Source of the DNA: DAOVFN01 sp964607835
GTDB lineage: Archaea; Aenigmatarchaeota; Aenigmatarchaeia; QMZP01
Direction: 5' to 3'
DNA length: 64,000 bases
Assembly (NCBI GenBank): GCA_964607835.1
Contig: CAZSLL010000002.1
Span: 1-64,000 of the forward strand
In this document: in pieces, positions 26,401-41,400 of the stretch
Numbering within the stretch: the stretch's first letter is position 1
Layout of the letters: every line of letters starts with the position of its first letter
The notes under the pieces: model-generated
Database searches by the model: none
What the model saw: the letters and a program-made list of their open reading frames with translations, nothing else
What the model was told of the DNA's origin: nothing
Position numbers and translations under genes: made by a program

Positions 26401-29400
26401 CTGGACGAGGGCTGGTACAACGTGACCATGAACTCCACGGCCCCGTACTACAACCCAGGGGAGGACATGAGGAATTTCTCTGTGACCAGCTACCCCATAC
26501 TCGAGGATGCCCAGGTCAACGACACCTCGGTCACCTGGGACAATGCCCTGAACTTCACGGTCAACGTGAGCGACTCTGCAGGGGACTCAGTGAACGTGAG
26601 CCTCTACCTCAAGAAGACCCCCTTCGACGAGTGGAGTTTCGTGGGCAGGACCAACTGCACGAGCTGCTCTGACACGGTGGTGGGTATAGAGGCCTTCTTT
26701 GACAGGGAAAACATATCAAGCTCCTGGCAGTTCAAATTCAACGCGACCGACAGCACGGGCTACGGCAACCAGGGTGAGGACCCTGGCGGAGGGTTCGAGG
26801 TCACCAAGAAGGCCCTTGAGTGGCACTACATAGAGGGCAACTTCAGCGTGGCCAACCGGACGGGCGCGCAGACCGCCCTGCTCAGCCTGAGGGCGTACGA
26901 CGCCTCAAAGGGCGCCTACCTGGGGGCTGACGAGAACGTGACATATTACGTCACCCGCTCGGGCTACCAGTTCGGCCAGTACGACAGCGGGTACAACGTC
27001 ACCACCGACGCCAGCGGGTATGCAAACTACTCCTTCAGCCCCGGATGCTCGCCTGAGTACGTGGTTGGGCTCCAGGCATGGAAGGCCGAGCTCATATACC
27101 AGCAGGACTATTACACAGGCTATGTCTCAGGAGAGTACAACGTCTCGGTGTGGACAGAAATCAACCTAACCACGGTCTATCCCCAGCAGGGCGAAAACCC
27201 CACCTACGACTGGGGAAACAGTATATTCCTCCAGGGCAGGATAACCGATGACTGCGACAACTCCATAGACAACGCTGACGTCACCTTCAACATGACCACA
27301 GGAAGCCAGGAGTACAGCTTCTCGCCCACGGGCATAGGGGGCGGGCTGTACCAGGGCTCCTGGGACTCCACAGGCGTGGTTGAGGGCCAGTACAACGTGA
27401 CCTTCTGGGCCAACAAGAGCTACTACTACGCTAACCAGACAGTGAACTCCTTCCCTGACTCCTTCTACATCACGACCACGCCCATACTCAAGCAGGCCAA
27501 CGCAACCCCGAGGAGCGACGGCTGGGGGGCCGGCTTCAACTTCACCGTCAACACCACGGACGAGCAGTACGACAACGTCACGGTCATACTGGAGACCAAG
27601 AGGTACGGGTTTGACTGGAGCCAGACAGGTGACTCCCAGAACTGCACCTCCTGCACCAACCACACCTTCACCTGGAACGAGTCCTACACCTGCGGCCTCA
27701 TGGCGGGCAACCCCACCAGGTACTTCAGGTTCACGGGCACGGACGACGAAACCAACACCCACATCACCTCTGTGACAGGCGGGGACTACGTGGACGACGA
27801 CAACACCTATGTTCTTGAGAAGGACGACGTGTCCATCTCCATCTATCGGGGGGACGGTCTGCTCGTCAACCGTTCCGGGGGCTCGAACAAGGTCACTGTC
27901 TTCCTGACCGACACTGACAGGGGGGAGTACCTGCACGACTACGAGGCCACTGTTCGAATGAACCTCACCACCAACACCTCCAACCCGGGCTCAGAGAACA
28001 GGACAGTCAACACCACAACAACTAACGGAACAGGCCACGCCCACATGACATTCTCACTCGGCGGGGACTGCGGCTATGAGGTGGGCAACCAGACGTGGCT
28101 TGCCTACATAGACACAGGGGACACCTGCTATATGAACACCACATCACCCGCCTGGAACGTGACCGTGATGGGAGACCTCAACTCATCCATTGACACGGCA
28201 TCATACATCCGCCACCAGGAGGACCTCGTGAACCTCACCATCAACGTAACAGACGAGTGCGGACGATCCCTGTCCAACGTCAACGTGACCTCGATAGTGG
28301 TCAAGAACCAGTCAACCACATTCAGCTGCAACGACACCATAGACTTCGGGAACGGAACCTTCCAGTGCTCCTGGAACACCACCCAGGATACCCCGCCTGC
28401 CAGGTATGACGTCCAGCTCACTATAACCACGAACGAGTCCTACAACAACGCCACCAGGTACCACACCGACGTGGTGTGGCTCCAGAGCTATGTCAATAAC
28501 CCACCCGGGTTCACAGAGCCATCCTACGCCCCTGAGGGATGGGGCGCTGCCATGAACTTCACAGTGCTCGTCCAGGACGTGGACTACAACAACGTCTCTG
28601 TGAGGTTCTACACCTCCCCTGACGGGGACCATCCCTGGACCCTCAGGGAGACCAAGCTATGCGAGGAGTGTTTCTACGAGTACGTGAACTTCTCCCTCTG
28701 GCACACCTGCCCTGATGTGGGCCAGACCTACTACTTCAAGTTCAACGGCACAGACCAGAACTACACAGGGGACTGGGACCTCACGGGCTCCTCCTCCCCC
28801 CAGAGCTACACCGTGCAGAGGGACAACGTCACCTTCACACTTCTCAATGGCACGGGCTCCCTGGTCAACAGGCAGGGAAGCCAGATGAACTATCCGCCCA
28901 TAATCGTGAGGATGTACGACAGCGACAACCAGACCTGGGTGGGCTCAGGCGTGAACGGCACCCTCTACGTTACCTCAAACAGGAGCGCGGGCTCTGGATA
29001 CCAGCAGGCCCTGCTCAACACCACCAACTCCAGCGGCGGGCTGCATTTCAGCTTTGACCCTGGATGCTCATATGCCCTGGGCGAGCAGGACTGGCTGGCG
29101 GGCTCTGTGAACAATACATGCTACAGCACCCAGAACATGAGCCTGGCCTCCAACCTGACCATTATGGGCGAGATGCTCCAGCACGTGCTCGAGGCCAACT
29201 GCTCGGGCAACACCACGTGCTACGCAGACGAGAACGTGACCATGCAGGTCAACGTAACAGACGAGTGCGGGGTTGCTGTTCCGGACGCCTCGGTGAGCAT
29301 GAACCTAACTCATGACAGCTACACAATCAACTGCACCCCTCTGGTGAACCAGGGCTCAGGGCTCTACAACTGCACCTGGAACGTCAGCGACTCCCCTGGC

Positions 29401-32400
29401 GGGAGTTATGACATAGAGCTCTTCACCAACCACAGCAGCCACAACGAGAACCTCACCACCCACGAGGACATGTTCTTCAGGCAGGTCCCTCCCTCCCTTC
29501 ACACAGAGGGCGCTGCCCCGGGCTCTGCCTTCTGGGCGCGCTCTGCTGACGGAAGCCCGAGGTTCACCTTCTGGGTGAATGTCACTGACGATGACGACGA
29601 GGTCACGGTGGAGCTCTGGCACTACGACAACGAGTCAGGGGGCGACTGGGAGCTGGCCAACTCCACTGTGCTCAATGATGCAGTTGGCTACAATGTCTCA
29701 CTTTCCCTGGCCTACAGCAGCATACCAGGCGACATAGGCTACTGGAACTGGAAGATAAACGTTTCAGATGAGATGGGCGCGGGGGACGGGACCGGGGAGC
29801 ACGAGATAGAGGTCCTCAGGAGGAACCTCAACATCTCGCTCTATTACGGAAACGCCTCGTCTGTGCACAGGATAAGCAACACGACCGTACTCTCTGTCAT
29901 GGTAAAGGACGACTACGACAGCTTCTCGGTTACCCAGGGCACTGGCAGGTTCTGGGTGACCACAGACGGAACAAACTACGGTCCTGAGCAGGTTCCCAGC
30001 TACACCGGAGGCATGATGAACCGCACCTTCAACCCCGACTGCGTTTACCAGGCCGGGGTCCAGAAATGGAAGGCAGGTGTAAGGGGGAGCAGCCTCTACA
30101 ATGACAGGAACTCCTCCTCCTGGCAGGTGGACGTGTTCTCAGACCTCTACCCTGAAGTGGCCTATCCATACGGACAGTCATACCCAAAAGGGAATGCAGT
30201 CCCGCTCAGCGGGAGCCTCTCTGACGAGTGCGGCCAGGTGGCCGGGGCCACCACAGAGTTCGAGGCCTGGATAGACGGGGCCCAGCTCACCCCCGAGTGC
30301 ACGCCCTCAGACGAGGGCGGAGGCATGTACAACTGCAGCCAGAGCACTGCCACAGCCACCTCGGGCATAAGCGCCTGGCACAACGTCACCATGAACGCAT
30401 CCAAGGTCTACTACATAGCCAACTACACCCTTGAGGAGGACGTCTTCAGGGTTGCCCAGGAGCCCGACCTCAAGAGTCCTGGCGTGAGCCCGCCCACTGA
30501 CGGCTGGGGCGTGAACTATACATTCTCTGTCACCGTCAATGACCAGGACCTTGACGACATCGTCAACGCCAGCTTCTGGACAGCCCGGGCGAGTTCAGGG
30601 CCCTTTGAGCTCAGGGGATACCAGAACTGGACCAGCGATCAGGCAGACCACGACTTCTACTATTACCAGGAGTTCACGTGCTCTGACTACACGGACGGGG
30701 TCTCCAATTCCGTTTACTACAAGTTCAACGGCACTGACACCATCAACTTCTCTGACCAGACAGGGGTCCAGACGCTTTCCCTGCAGAAGGATGACGTGGG
30801 CTTCCAGAACGATGTCGGCGATTCCATCACTATTGACAGGGAGGGTTCTGTGACAGGGCTCCTTGGCATCCAGGTCTATGACGACGACAGGCCCAATGAC
30901 CCGGTGCTGGGTCAGGGAATCAACGTTTCATTCTGGTCCACCAGGGACGGCATCAACTACTATGTCCCCATGTCAAACACAACCAACGGCACGGGATTCG
31001 CCTTCTACAGCTTTGGCCCTGACTGCAACTACTCGGCAGGCTCCCAGACATGGCAGGCCGGCACGAAAGAGAACACCTGCTATGGGGACCAGAACCAGAC
31101 CAGCCTGGGGCAGTCACAGACCCTCCTCATCCTGGGCCAGCTCAAGAACTACCTGCAGCTTCCATCATCAAGCGACTTCAACGTAACCGACCAGATTGAC
31201 ATAAGGCTGAACATATCCACTGACTGCCCTGTGCAGGACGGCCTGCTTTCAGGCGCCACGGTGACCATAAACCTCACCAACGATGACACAGGAAACTACT
31301 CGGAGTGCTCCTCAGTGGATGACGAGGGGGACGGCTGGTACAACTGCACATGGGACTCAACCGGATTCGAGGAGGGCTGGTGGTCAGTGAACGTCACGGC
31401 CAGCCTGGCCAACTACAGATACAACACCACCACGTGGTCGGGCAGGTTCTACCTGGACAACCTCAACATGACAGCTGGTAACCAGACCGCACACCCAGCA
31501 GAGGGCGGCTGGGGGACAAACTACACCTACAACATTACAATCAGCGATGCCGAGAGCGACTGGGTGACGTGCTACCTCTGGACCAACACTACAGGCTCAG
31601 GATGGGTCCTCAGGGGCTCTGACGTGGTCCAGGGCTCGGGCAACTGCTCCATCGTGGTCTCCGGGTTCTCATGGACAGACGTGGGCCAGACCAATTACAG
31701 GTTCGCAATAAACGACACCTTCAACTCCTTCGAGACCGACAACTTCACGGGCCCGCTACTGCATTATGACTACGTCACCATAGGGCACTATATAGGCAAC
31801 CAGAGCAACGTCAACAGAAGCGGCATCCAGAGCACCCTCCTCTCGGTGTTCGTTAACGACACTGACTACGGCTCCCCTCGCTCTGGCATCAACACCACGT
31901 TCTGGGTCTCTTACACTAACGGCTCCTCTGACTACGACTCAGGCGGGACCGAGACCACAAATGCCTCAGGCCATGCAGGATACCAGTTCGGGCCGGGCTG
32001 CAGCTACACAGTGGGAAGGCACCAGTGGAAGGCCGGGGTCACAGACACGAGATACAACAACACCAACACATCAGAGTACCTGGAGCTTAACATCACAGGA
32101 GACCTCCTGCCTGTCATAACAGAACCCCTTGGCGGGACAGCCGGTCTGGTCCTGCAGGGCCAGAACGTGAGCCTCAGGGCGAGGCTGGACTCTGACTGCG
32201 GCTCAGAGGTCATGAACGATACCAGGGTATCTTTCATATTCGACAACATGACATCAGAGTTCTACTGCCTTCCGCCAGATGACCAGGGAGACGGCTACTA
32301 CAACTGCACATACAACACCTCCTCCCTGGCTGCCGGGTGGTACAACATGACCTTCAACGCCTCCAGGGAATTCTACAACCCCAACTCCACCACAGAGAGC

Positions 32401-35400
32401 GGTGCATTCTTCGTGGAGACCGCCCCGGAGCTGTCCAGCCCGGGTGTGGACAAGCTGGTGGGGGGCTGGGGCGAGACCTTCACCTTCTCTGTTGACGTCA
32501 CTGACCGCGACATGGACACAGTGACCGTGAGGGCCTACTACAGGGTGTTCGAGGACGGAACGGGCTGGGGGGACTGGACCCAGATACTGCCGTCCAACCA
32601 GACCTCAGGGACAGGCAGGACCGTGACCTTCACAAAGAACAACTTCCTCACAAGCGAGATTGGCAACCTCACCTTCAAGTTCAACGCCACTGACGACAAC
32701 ACCAACTCCCCGGCAGGAACAGGAACAGGCACACAGTACTCTGACGAGGTGGCCTATTCAGGCAACCTGACGCTGGAGAAGGACGACACCATACTTGTAT
32801 ATTATGAGGGCAACGAGACCAGCGTCAACAGGGTGGGGAGCGACAGCGTGACCTTCAAGCTCGGGGCCCTGGACGTGGACAAGGGATATGAGTACATCCC
32901 ATACCTGCTCCAGGGCCAGGTCTGGGTGACCAGCGCTTTCGGGGTTCCTGGCTCGTACATAAAGGACGGTGACCAGGGATTCGTGAGGAACCTCACCTAC
33001 AGCTTCGACCCCGCCTGCCAGTACGGCGTGGGCAAGAAGGACTGGAAGGCCAACTTCACCGGCGACTACCACAAGTCAGCGGAGTCTGATGAGTTTAACG
33101 TGACCATTAACTCCGAGTACACTGCCTCCATAGAGTACCCACACGGCCAGAGCTTTGACAGGGAGACGGATGACATACCCTTGAGCATGAGCCTTGACGA
33201 CGCCGCCGGGTGCGGCCTGGTGACAGGGGCCACCACAGAGTTCAGCGTGAACGGAAAGGGCAGGGTCTGCGACGGAACTGACATGACAGACGGGCTCTAC
33301 AACTGCACGGTCAACCAGGCCCAGGTGTCCTCCTGGGACTACGGCTGGTACAATGTAACCGGCAACGCCACCAGGGAATACTACCCAGAGGACGTGAACG
33401 ACACATATGAGGACGCCTTTTACCTGGCATCCAGCCCTCTGCTCCAGAATGAGCAGCTCTCATACACCTCTTTCTGGGGGGACCAGGGCAACTTCAGCGT
33501 AACCGTATACGATGCAGACAACGGCTCAGTTACCGTGTACCTCTACAAGAAGCTGGATGTGGGTGGCGAGTGGGTGCTCCTGGGTTCTGACTCCTGCGTC
33601 GGCTGTGACAACAGCCCGGTCATAACAATAAGCCACGACTTTGACTGCGGTGACATAGGCACCAACTACTACAAGTTCAACGCCACTGACAACTGGGGAT
33701 ACAGCGACGCGACAGGTGAGAACGACAACCCATTCACCCTGCTCAAGGACAACAGCAACGTTTTCTACTACACTGACAGCGAAATGACAGTGGACAGGGA
33801 AACAGGGTCAGTCGAGCTGGCTGCTGAGTTCACTGACACAACCCTGAGCGAGCCCGTCCAGCCCGGGACCAACGGAACCTTCTACATCACATACGACGGG
33901 GTGACCATGATAGAGCTCAACAGGACACAGACCAATGCCTCGGGCCATGTCTCCTACATCTTCAACCCCAACTGCACCTATGAATCCCTGCCCCAGGAGT
34001 GGATGGTCAGGCTTGAGGACGAGGCATGCTACGTTGAGGGCCAGACCCCCGCACCCAACTACACCGTGCACTCCATGGGCAACCTCAAGATAAACATGGA
34101 CACCCCCTACGAGGGCGAGGAGTTCCAGACCACCAGCCTAATAGACATAAGGTTCAACGTGACCTCTGACTGCCCGCTCGGGGGGAGGGTGAACGACACT
34201 TACACAACCATACAACTGGTCTCGCCCAGCGGGGACTGGGAGACCTGCTCCAGGAACAACGAGTCAGGCCCGAACAACGGCCACTTCAACTGCACATGGG
34301 ACTCCACTGACAAGGAGACCGGGGACTGGGGAATCCAGGTCAACGCCTCCTACGCAAACTACAACGAGAACAGGACCCTTTTCGCTGGGTGGATAAACCT
34401 CACCAACGCAGCCCCTGCCTACAGCAACGAGCAGGTCGACCCGGGCGAGTCAGGATGGGGCGACACCTTCAACTACAGCGTTGACGTGGCTGACGCAGAC
34501 GCAGACAACGTAAACTGCACGCTCTTCGTCTCAACCAACGGGGGAAGCAGCTGGGAGGAGAAGGGTTACATGCTCGTGACAGGTGGCAACAGCAGGTGCT
34601 ACGTGGAGGTAAGCGACTTCTCCTGCGGGGAGATGGGAACAGACAACCAGTACTACTTCAGGCTCTCTGACGCCTACATAGAGGTTGACACCCCTGCTTA
34701 CGACGGGCCCAACCTCACCGTGGACTCTGTCAGTGTTCAGCATGTTTTCGGGGATCAGGAGGATGTTAACAGGTCAACAGAGACAATTGGCCTGAGCGTG
34801 CTCTTCACAGACACCACCAAGGGCCAGGCCCTGGAGCCTGTCACCGCATATCTCAATGTAACCAGGAACGGCCAGGACTACACGTTCCTTGACTCCAACG
34901 CCACGGCATCAGGCTACGCCAACTTCAGCTTCTCCCCTGGCTGCGCGTTCAACGCCACAAAGCATCACTGGAACATGCTCATAAACGATACATGCTTCGA
35001 GAACACGACAAGCGGAGAGCTCAACATAACGGTCATGGGCCGGTACGGCATAGAGATTCTCTCGCCGCTTGGTGAGGAGTACCTCAGGGGAGGCAACATC
35101 ACTGTGGACCTGAACTTCAGCGAGGAGGGCTGCGGCGAGCTCATTCCAGCCGACCTCCCCACCACCAGGACCATAACCATGGTGAGCGACTACCAGGGCA
35201 CCAGCTTCTCGTGCTCCCCTGTCCAGCACAACTCATCAGCCACCTACAACTGCACGTTCAACACCTCACTCAACCCCGGCGAGATGCCTGCCAGGGGCTA
35301 CTCAATAACCGTATTCGCCAACAGCCAGTACTTCAACCCGGAGAACAGGACCACACAGTACTCCGGGAGGACGAGCGGGTTCTGGATAGACACCGCGCCC

Positions 35401-38400
35401 GAGCTCGCGTTCCCCGGGCTCAACACCACGGGCTATGACGGGGACACCGGAAGGAACGGGTCCTGGTCAGAGGACAGGAACTACACAATTACAGTGACAG
35501 ACGAGGACGGCGACAACGTTGAGGTGTCCTACTGGAGGCGCCAGTGGACAGGGTCCTCATGGGGCTCATGGAGCAAGATAGACACAAAATACCCCAGCGC
35601 TCCGATTGGCCAGGAGCTGGTGTTCGGGGAGGACGGGCCAACGAGCTTCTTCAACCGGCCGTCGGACTACGGGACATGGCAGTTCAAGTTCGAGGCCGAG
35701 GACGGCGACACCTGGCCAGAGGCCGGGGGGACAAAGTACTACTCCAACACCACCGGCATGAACTTCACGGTGGAGAAGGACGACATGCTCGTTGAGTACT
35801 ATGAAGGCAGTGATGTCAGCAATTGGAGGAACGGGACAGACAGCATCGTCCTGTCAGCAAAGGTATTCTCGGTCGACCAGAACAGGTACCTGGCAGACGG
35901 GGAGGCCCAGGCCATGGTGTGGGTCACGAAGGACGGCTCGGGCTACGAGAACATAACAACGCTATGGGACCCTCCCCTGACAGATGATGACGGCTTCATC
36001 AACCAGACATTCAATTTCACGTGCGACTATGACGTGGGGGTGCAGTACTGGAGGATACAGGCTGTGGACAACACAGACTATAAGGACACCAACAACACAG
36101 GGAACCTCAATGTCACGGTCAGGACCTACCTCAACGGAAGCATAAACCTTCCGGACTACCAGGTATTCAGGAGGACCCCTTACAACAACGTGACATTCAA
36201 CATGACGGTCTGGGATGAGTGCTCGGCAGTTGACAGCCCCGGCAACCTCCTGCTGGAGATAGACGAGTCAGGCCCTGCCCCTCCCATGCAGAGGTCTGAG
36301 GCCGCAATAGAGCAGCACGGCTCAGGAGTCTACTACTACAACTGGTCCACAGGCACCAGCTCTCCAAACATCTCCAACACAGGATGGTACAACCTCACCT
36401 TCGAGATGACCAAGCAGCATTACCAGAACCTGCACGTCCTCAAGCCTGACGGCTTCATGCTTGCCACTGCCCCTGAACTCCAGTACTTCGGGGACAGCGT
36501 TAAGTCCACCGGCGCCCCTCCCCAGACAGACGGCTATGGCGGGTGGGGAGAGGAGTACGAGTTCCAGTACTGGTGCAGGAGCCCTGACGGACTGGAGTTC
36601 AACGTGAGCGTGTGGTACAAGCACAACCAGTCATCCCAGTGGACAGATCTGGGAACCCACCCATGCGTATCCACGAGCAACTGGAACTCCACTGCATATG
36701 ACCAGTTCACGAGCGCCGAGTACTTCTCGTGCTCTGACATAACCCATCCCGGGGACAGTGCCTCCTTCAAGGTCAACGCAACAGACGAGTTCGGGTTCGG
36801 TGACGAGCTGGATGTCGTGAACTACACCATAACCAGGGACAACGTCACCGTGACCAGGGTGTCATCATCAGGCATAACCATAGACAGGGAGGGGCAGGAC
36901 ACCGGGCTTTTCGGTTTCGTGGTCAATGATTCTGACCGCTCTGGTGAGGCCGTGGGCTCAGGGGTCTCAGGGGTGGTCTACGTGACCACGGACGGCACGA
37001 ACTACAACACCGCCTACTACAACACCACAGGAACAGGCTCCAGGATGTACTTTGATTTCGACCCTGACTGCAACCACGGATACGGCGGGCAGGACTGGCT
37101 GGGCGGCGTATACCAGAATGACACCTGCTATGTCCAGAGGAATATGAGCTCGAGCTCCTCGCTTACAGTGAGGGGCCAGCTCAAGAACTTCATTGATGTT
37201 CCCTCTCACAGGGAGGTCTACAACGTCACTGAGCAGATTCCGGTGAGGTTTAACACAACCTCAGAGTGCTCCTCAGAGGGCATGATATCAGGCTCATCCA
37301 CATACCTCAGCCTCGGCGCGCCCAACGGGAGCTGGTACCCCTGCACGCCGATTCTGGACGAGGAGGGCGCTGAGTCAGGGTTTTACAACTGCACCTGGGA
37401 CTCCAGCGACATGCAGGAGGGCAACTGGAGCATAAACATGACCTCCTGGAGGGCGAATTTCCTCAGCAACATGACCATTCTCAGTGACTGGTTCTGGCTC
37501 GAGAACCTCAACTCCACGAACGAGAGCATCCATGTCTCCCCTGCCCGTGATGGCTGGACCATGCCCTACAACTTCACTGTTGTCATCAACGACTCTGACT
37601 CTGACCACATAGACTGCTCCCTGTATATAGACACCTATGACGGCTCTGGCTGGCAGCTCAGGGGAACCGACTCACTCTACAGCCCCACGGGCGTGGTTGA
37701 CATGCAGTGCTCTGTGATGGTCAGCGACTTCACAGGGGAGGACATCGGGCCCAACACGTTCAGGTTTTTCATTGAGAACGGTGAGCCCACCAACGCATTC
37801 AACACCACCAACATATCAGGCCCGACACTCGAGCCCAGCAACATTACAATAGAGCACGTGTCAGGCAACATGAGCTACGTGAACATCTCTGATGAGGTCC
37901 CGGGCTCCAGCGCCCTGCTCTCGGTGTTCGTGAACGACACTGACAACCAGTCCCTTGCGGACAATGCAAACGTGACATTCTGGGTATGGCACAACCAGAC
38001 CTCAATGGCCCCTGAGTTCGTCAACGCCACCAACGCCTCGGGCTTCGGCAACTACTACCTCAACCCCGGCTGCAGCTTCACCCCGGGCAACTGGGAGTGG
38101 GTTGCCGGGGTGACTGACGGGTACTATGAGAACAGGAACACGAGCACCCTGAACATCACGGTCCTCGGAACAATAACAAACACAATACTCGAGCCACTTG
38201 GCACAGAGCACCTGCGCGGCACCAACATAACCATCAGGTTCAGGCTCAACGACAGCTGCGGAAGGAACATAACAGGGGCGCAGGACATGAACATAACCCT
38301 CACCCACGAGGACACTGACCAGGGCTTTTCCTGCGACAACATACAGGAGGAGGGCAGCGGCCTCTACAACTGCTCCTTCAACACCTCGGCCAACCCCTCT

Positions 38401-41400
38401 GAGCTGCCTGCCCAGGAATACAGCATCAGCATATCCTCGTCCAAGCCCTACTACAACAACGACACCAGGCAGGTTGCCTTCGTGGGCGACACCTCGGGCT
38501 TCTTCATTGGCACGCGGCCTGTGCTGGAGGGCCCCAACGTCTCGGCCTCGGGCGGGGACTGGACCGTGGGCTCGTGGTCAGAGGACTGGAACTTCACGGT
38601 AAACATAACCGACGAGGACGGCGACACGGTCTTCCTGACCCTGTGGAGGAGGCAGTGGCAGGACGGGACTGGCTGGGAGGAATGGGAGGAGGTGGACACA
38701 AAGCAGTACAGCAACACAGACCAGACCCTTGGCTACATAAAGGACAGCGCCTACACCTCGCCGGCCAGCCTGGGCAACTGGTCCTTCAAGTTCAACGCCA
38801 CTGACAGCGGCAACCTGCCACTTTTCGGCGGGCCTGAGTTCAACTACACTGCTGACGGGTTCAACTACACAATAGAGAGGGACGACCTGGAGATAACCTA
38901 CTATGCAGGCTCGGGCATGGACCTGGACAGGAACGGCTCGGCATCGCTCATGCTCTCGGTCCTGGTGTACGACTCTGACCAGAACAGGTACCTGACAGGC
39001 GGTGAGGCTGACGGCTACCTCTGGATAACCAGGGACGGCTCCAGCTACGAGCAGGAGAACAGCATCTCCACCCAGAATAACGGGTTTGTCAACTATTCAT
39101 TCAACCCCGGATGCCCGTATGACGTAGGCGAGCAGCTCTGGAAGGTGGGCATAGAGGGAAACAATGACTTCAAGGATGTTAACTCCAGCGTGTTCAACGT
39201 GACCCTGCACACCTTCATAGACGGCAACATCACCCACCCACACGGCCAGACATTCTACCAGGGGGCCCAGATACCCATGTGGTTTGACCTTTACGAGGGG
39301 GACTGCGCTGGCAACCCCCTCACGAGCCCGGCCACCATGCAGCTGGTCATCAACTCAACAGACGGCTCTGCCACGTACTACGTGCCCATAGGCCAGATAA
39401 ACCAGTGGGGCAACGGGACCTACAACCACACCTGGGACTCAGCAAGCAAGGCCACCAAGTTCTTCAACATCACAGCAGAGCTCACCAAGCCCTATTATTA
39501 TGACGCCGCTGTTACCAGGGAGAGCGCGTTCGCACTCACCACTGCCCCTGAGCTCCAGTCACCGAACTACTACTCCACGAGCGACCACGCCTCCAACGAC
39601 GGGGGATGGGGCGAGCTCCATGCATTCCAGGCCAACTGCAGGGACAGGGACGATAACAACGTCACCCTGAGGCTCTACTGGAGGAAGACACCTGACCACG
39701 GCTGGGAGTACCTTGACCAGCAGACCTGCAGGGGCGTGAACTACCAGACCTACACATTCGAGGACTACTACTTTGACTGCAATGACATAACCCCGTCCGG
39801 GTGGAACTCCCAGTTCAAGCTCAACGGCACAGACTCCTACAACTTCAGCGACGAGACCAACCCCGAGAACTTCACCATAACCATGGACGATGTCCAGGTG
39901 AACTACATCACAGGCTACAACCTTGACATCAACAGGGAGGGCTCAGCGAGCGGGCTCTTCCTCATAATGATAAACGACTCTGACAAGGACTACGAGGGAG
40001 TGGGCCCGGGCATCAACGCGACCACGTGGGTCAGCACTGACGGCTCCAGGTTCCTGACCAACTACACCAACACGACCGCAGAAGACTCCATGATGTACAT
40101 GTACTTCAACCCTGACTGCAACCACAGCACAGGTGAGCAGGAATGGGTCTCAGGTACCCTGGATGACACGTGCTACAAGGACGTGAATATGACCGGGGGC
40201 TCCAGGGATTTCCAGGTCTACGGCCAGCTCAGGAACAACCTCGGTATGCCCGGCCACCTAGAGACCTTCAACGTCACAGAGAACGTGAGCATAAGGTTCA
40301 ACGCTACGTCTGACTGCTCTGCAGAGGGAAGGGTAAGCAACGCCTACACCACTGTCCAGCTCCAGAATCCCTACGGAGAGTACCAGCCCTGCGCGCCCGT
40401 CATCAACGAGACCGCGCCGAGCCAGGGATGGTACAACTGCACCTGGGACTCCACTGACCAGAGGGAAGGCTTCTGGTCAATCCAGCTGAACTCCTCCAGG
40501 GCCTACTTCAGCAGCAACCAGACTCTCTACCAGGACTGGTTCAGGCTCGAGAACCTCAACGCCACGTGGACAGGGCTCCAGGTGTCACCTGCAACAGACG
40601 GGTGGACAAGGCTCTACAACTTCTCTGTGAACATAACCGACCCTGACTCTGACCTTATCAACTGCACCCTTGAAATCAACAAGTACGACGGCAGCGGATG
40701 GGTTGCACACGACAACATGACCCTTTACAACTCCACAGGGATAAGGGGCGAGGTGTGCTGGGTAACTGTCTGGAACTTCACCGGCGATGACATCGGACAG
40801 AACAGCTACAGGTTCTACATCCAGAACGGCGAGCCCGCCAACTACTTCAGGACAGACAACTACACAGGCCCCACCCTCCAGGTTGCCAACACCTCCCTGT
40901 CCTTCGCCACCCAGAACAGCACAGAGGTCAACATCACAGGGGATTACGAGTACCTGGCCATCCTCCTCAACGACACTGACAACGTGACAGCAGGCCCGTG
41001 GAACCCGCCCGGGGTCAACGTGACCTTCTGGGTCTCGCACAACCAGTCCTCTGTTGACCAGGGCAACCTCACCCAGACCAACGGGACAGGCCACGCCAAC
41101 GTATGGTTCGACCCCGGCTGCTCATATTCCGTGGGCCCACAGCAGTGGTGGGCCAACGCCACTGATTCCCACTACGAGATGAACAGGACGCAAGGAAACC
41201 TCACTGTCATAGTCCATGACGACCTCAACGTCAACATCCAGAAGCCCCTTGGCATGGAGTACCTCAACGGCACCAACGTGACAGTGAGGTTTAACTTGAC
41301 AGACAGTTGCGGTAACCTCATAGCAGGCGCCAACATCGCCATAAACATGACCCACGAGGACTCTCTCCAGGAGTTCTCATGCGGCCCTGTCATAAGGGAG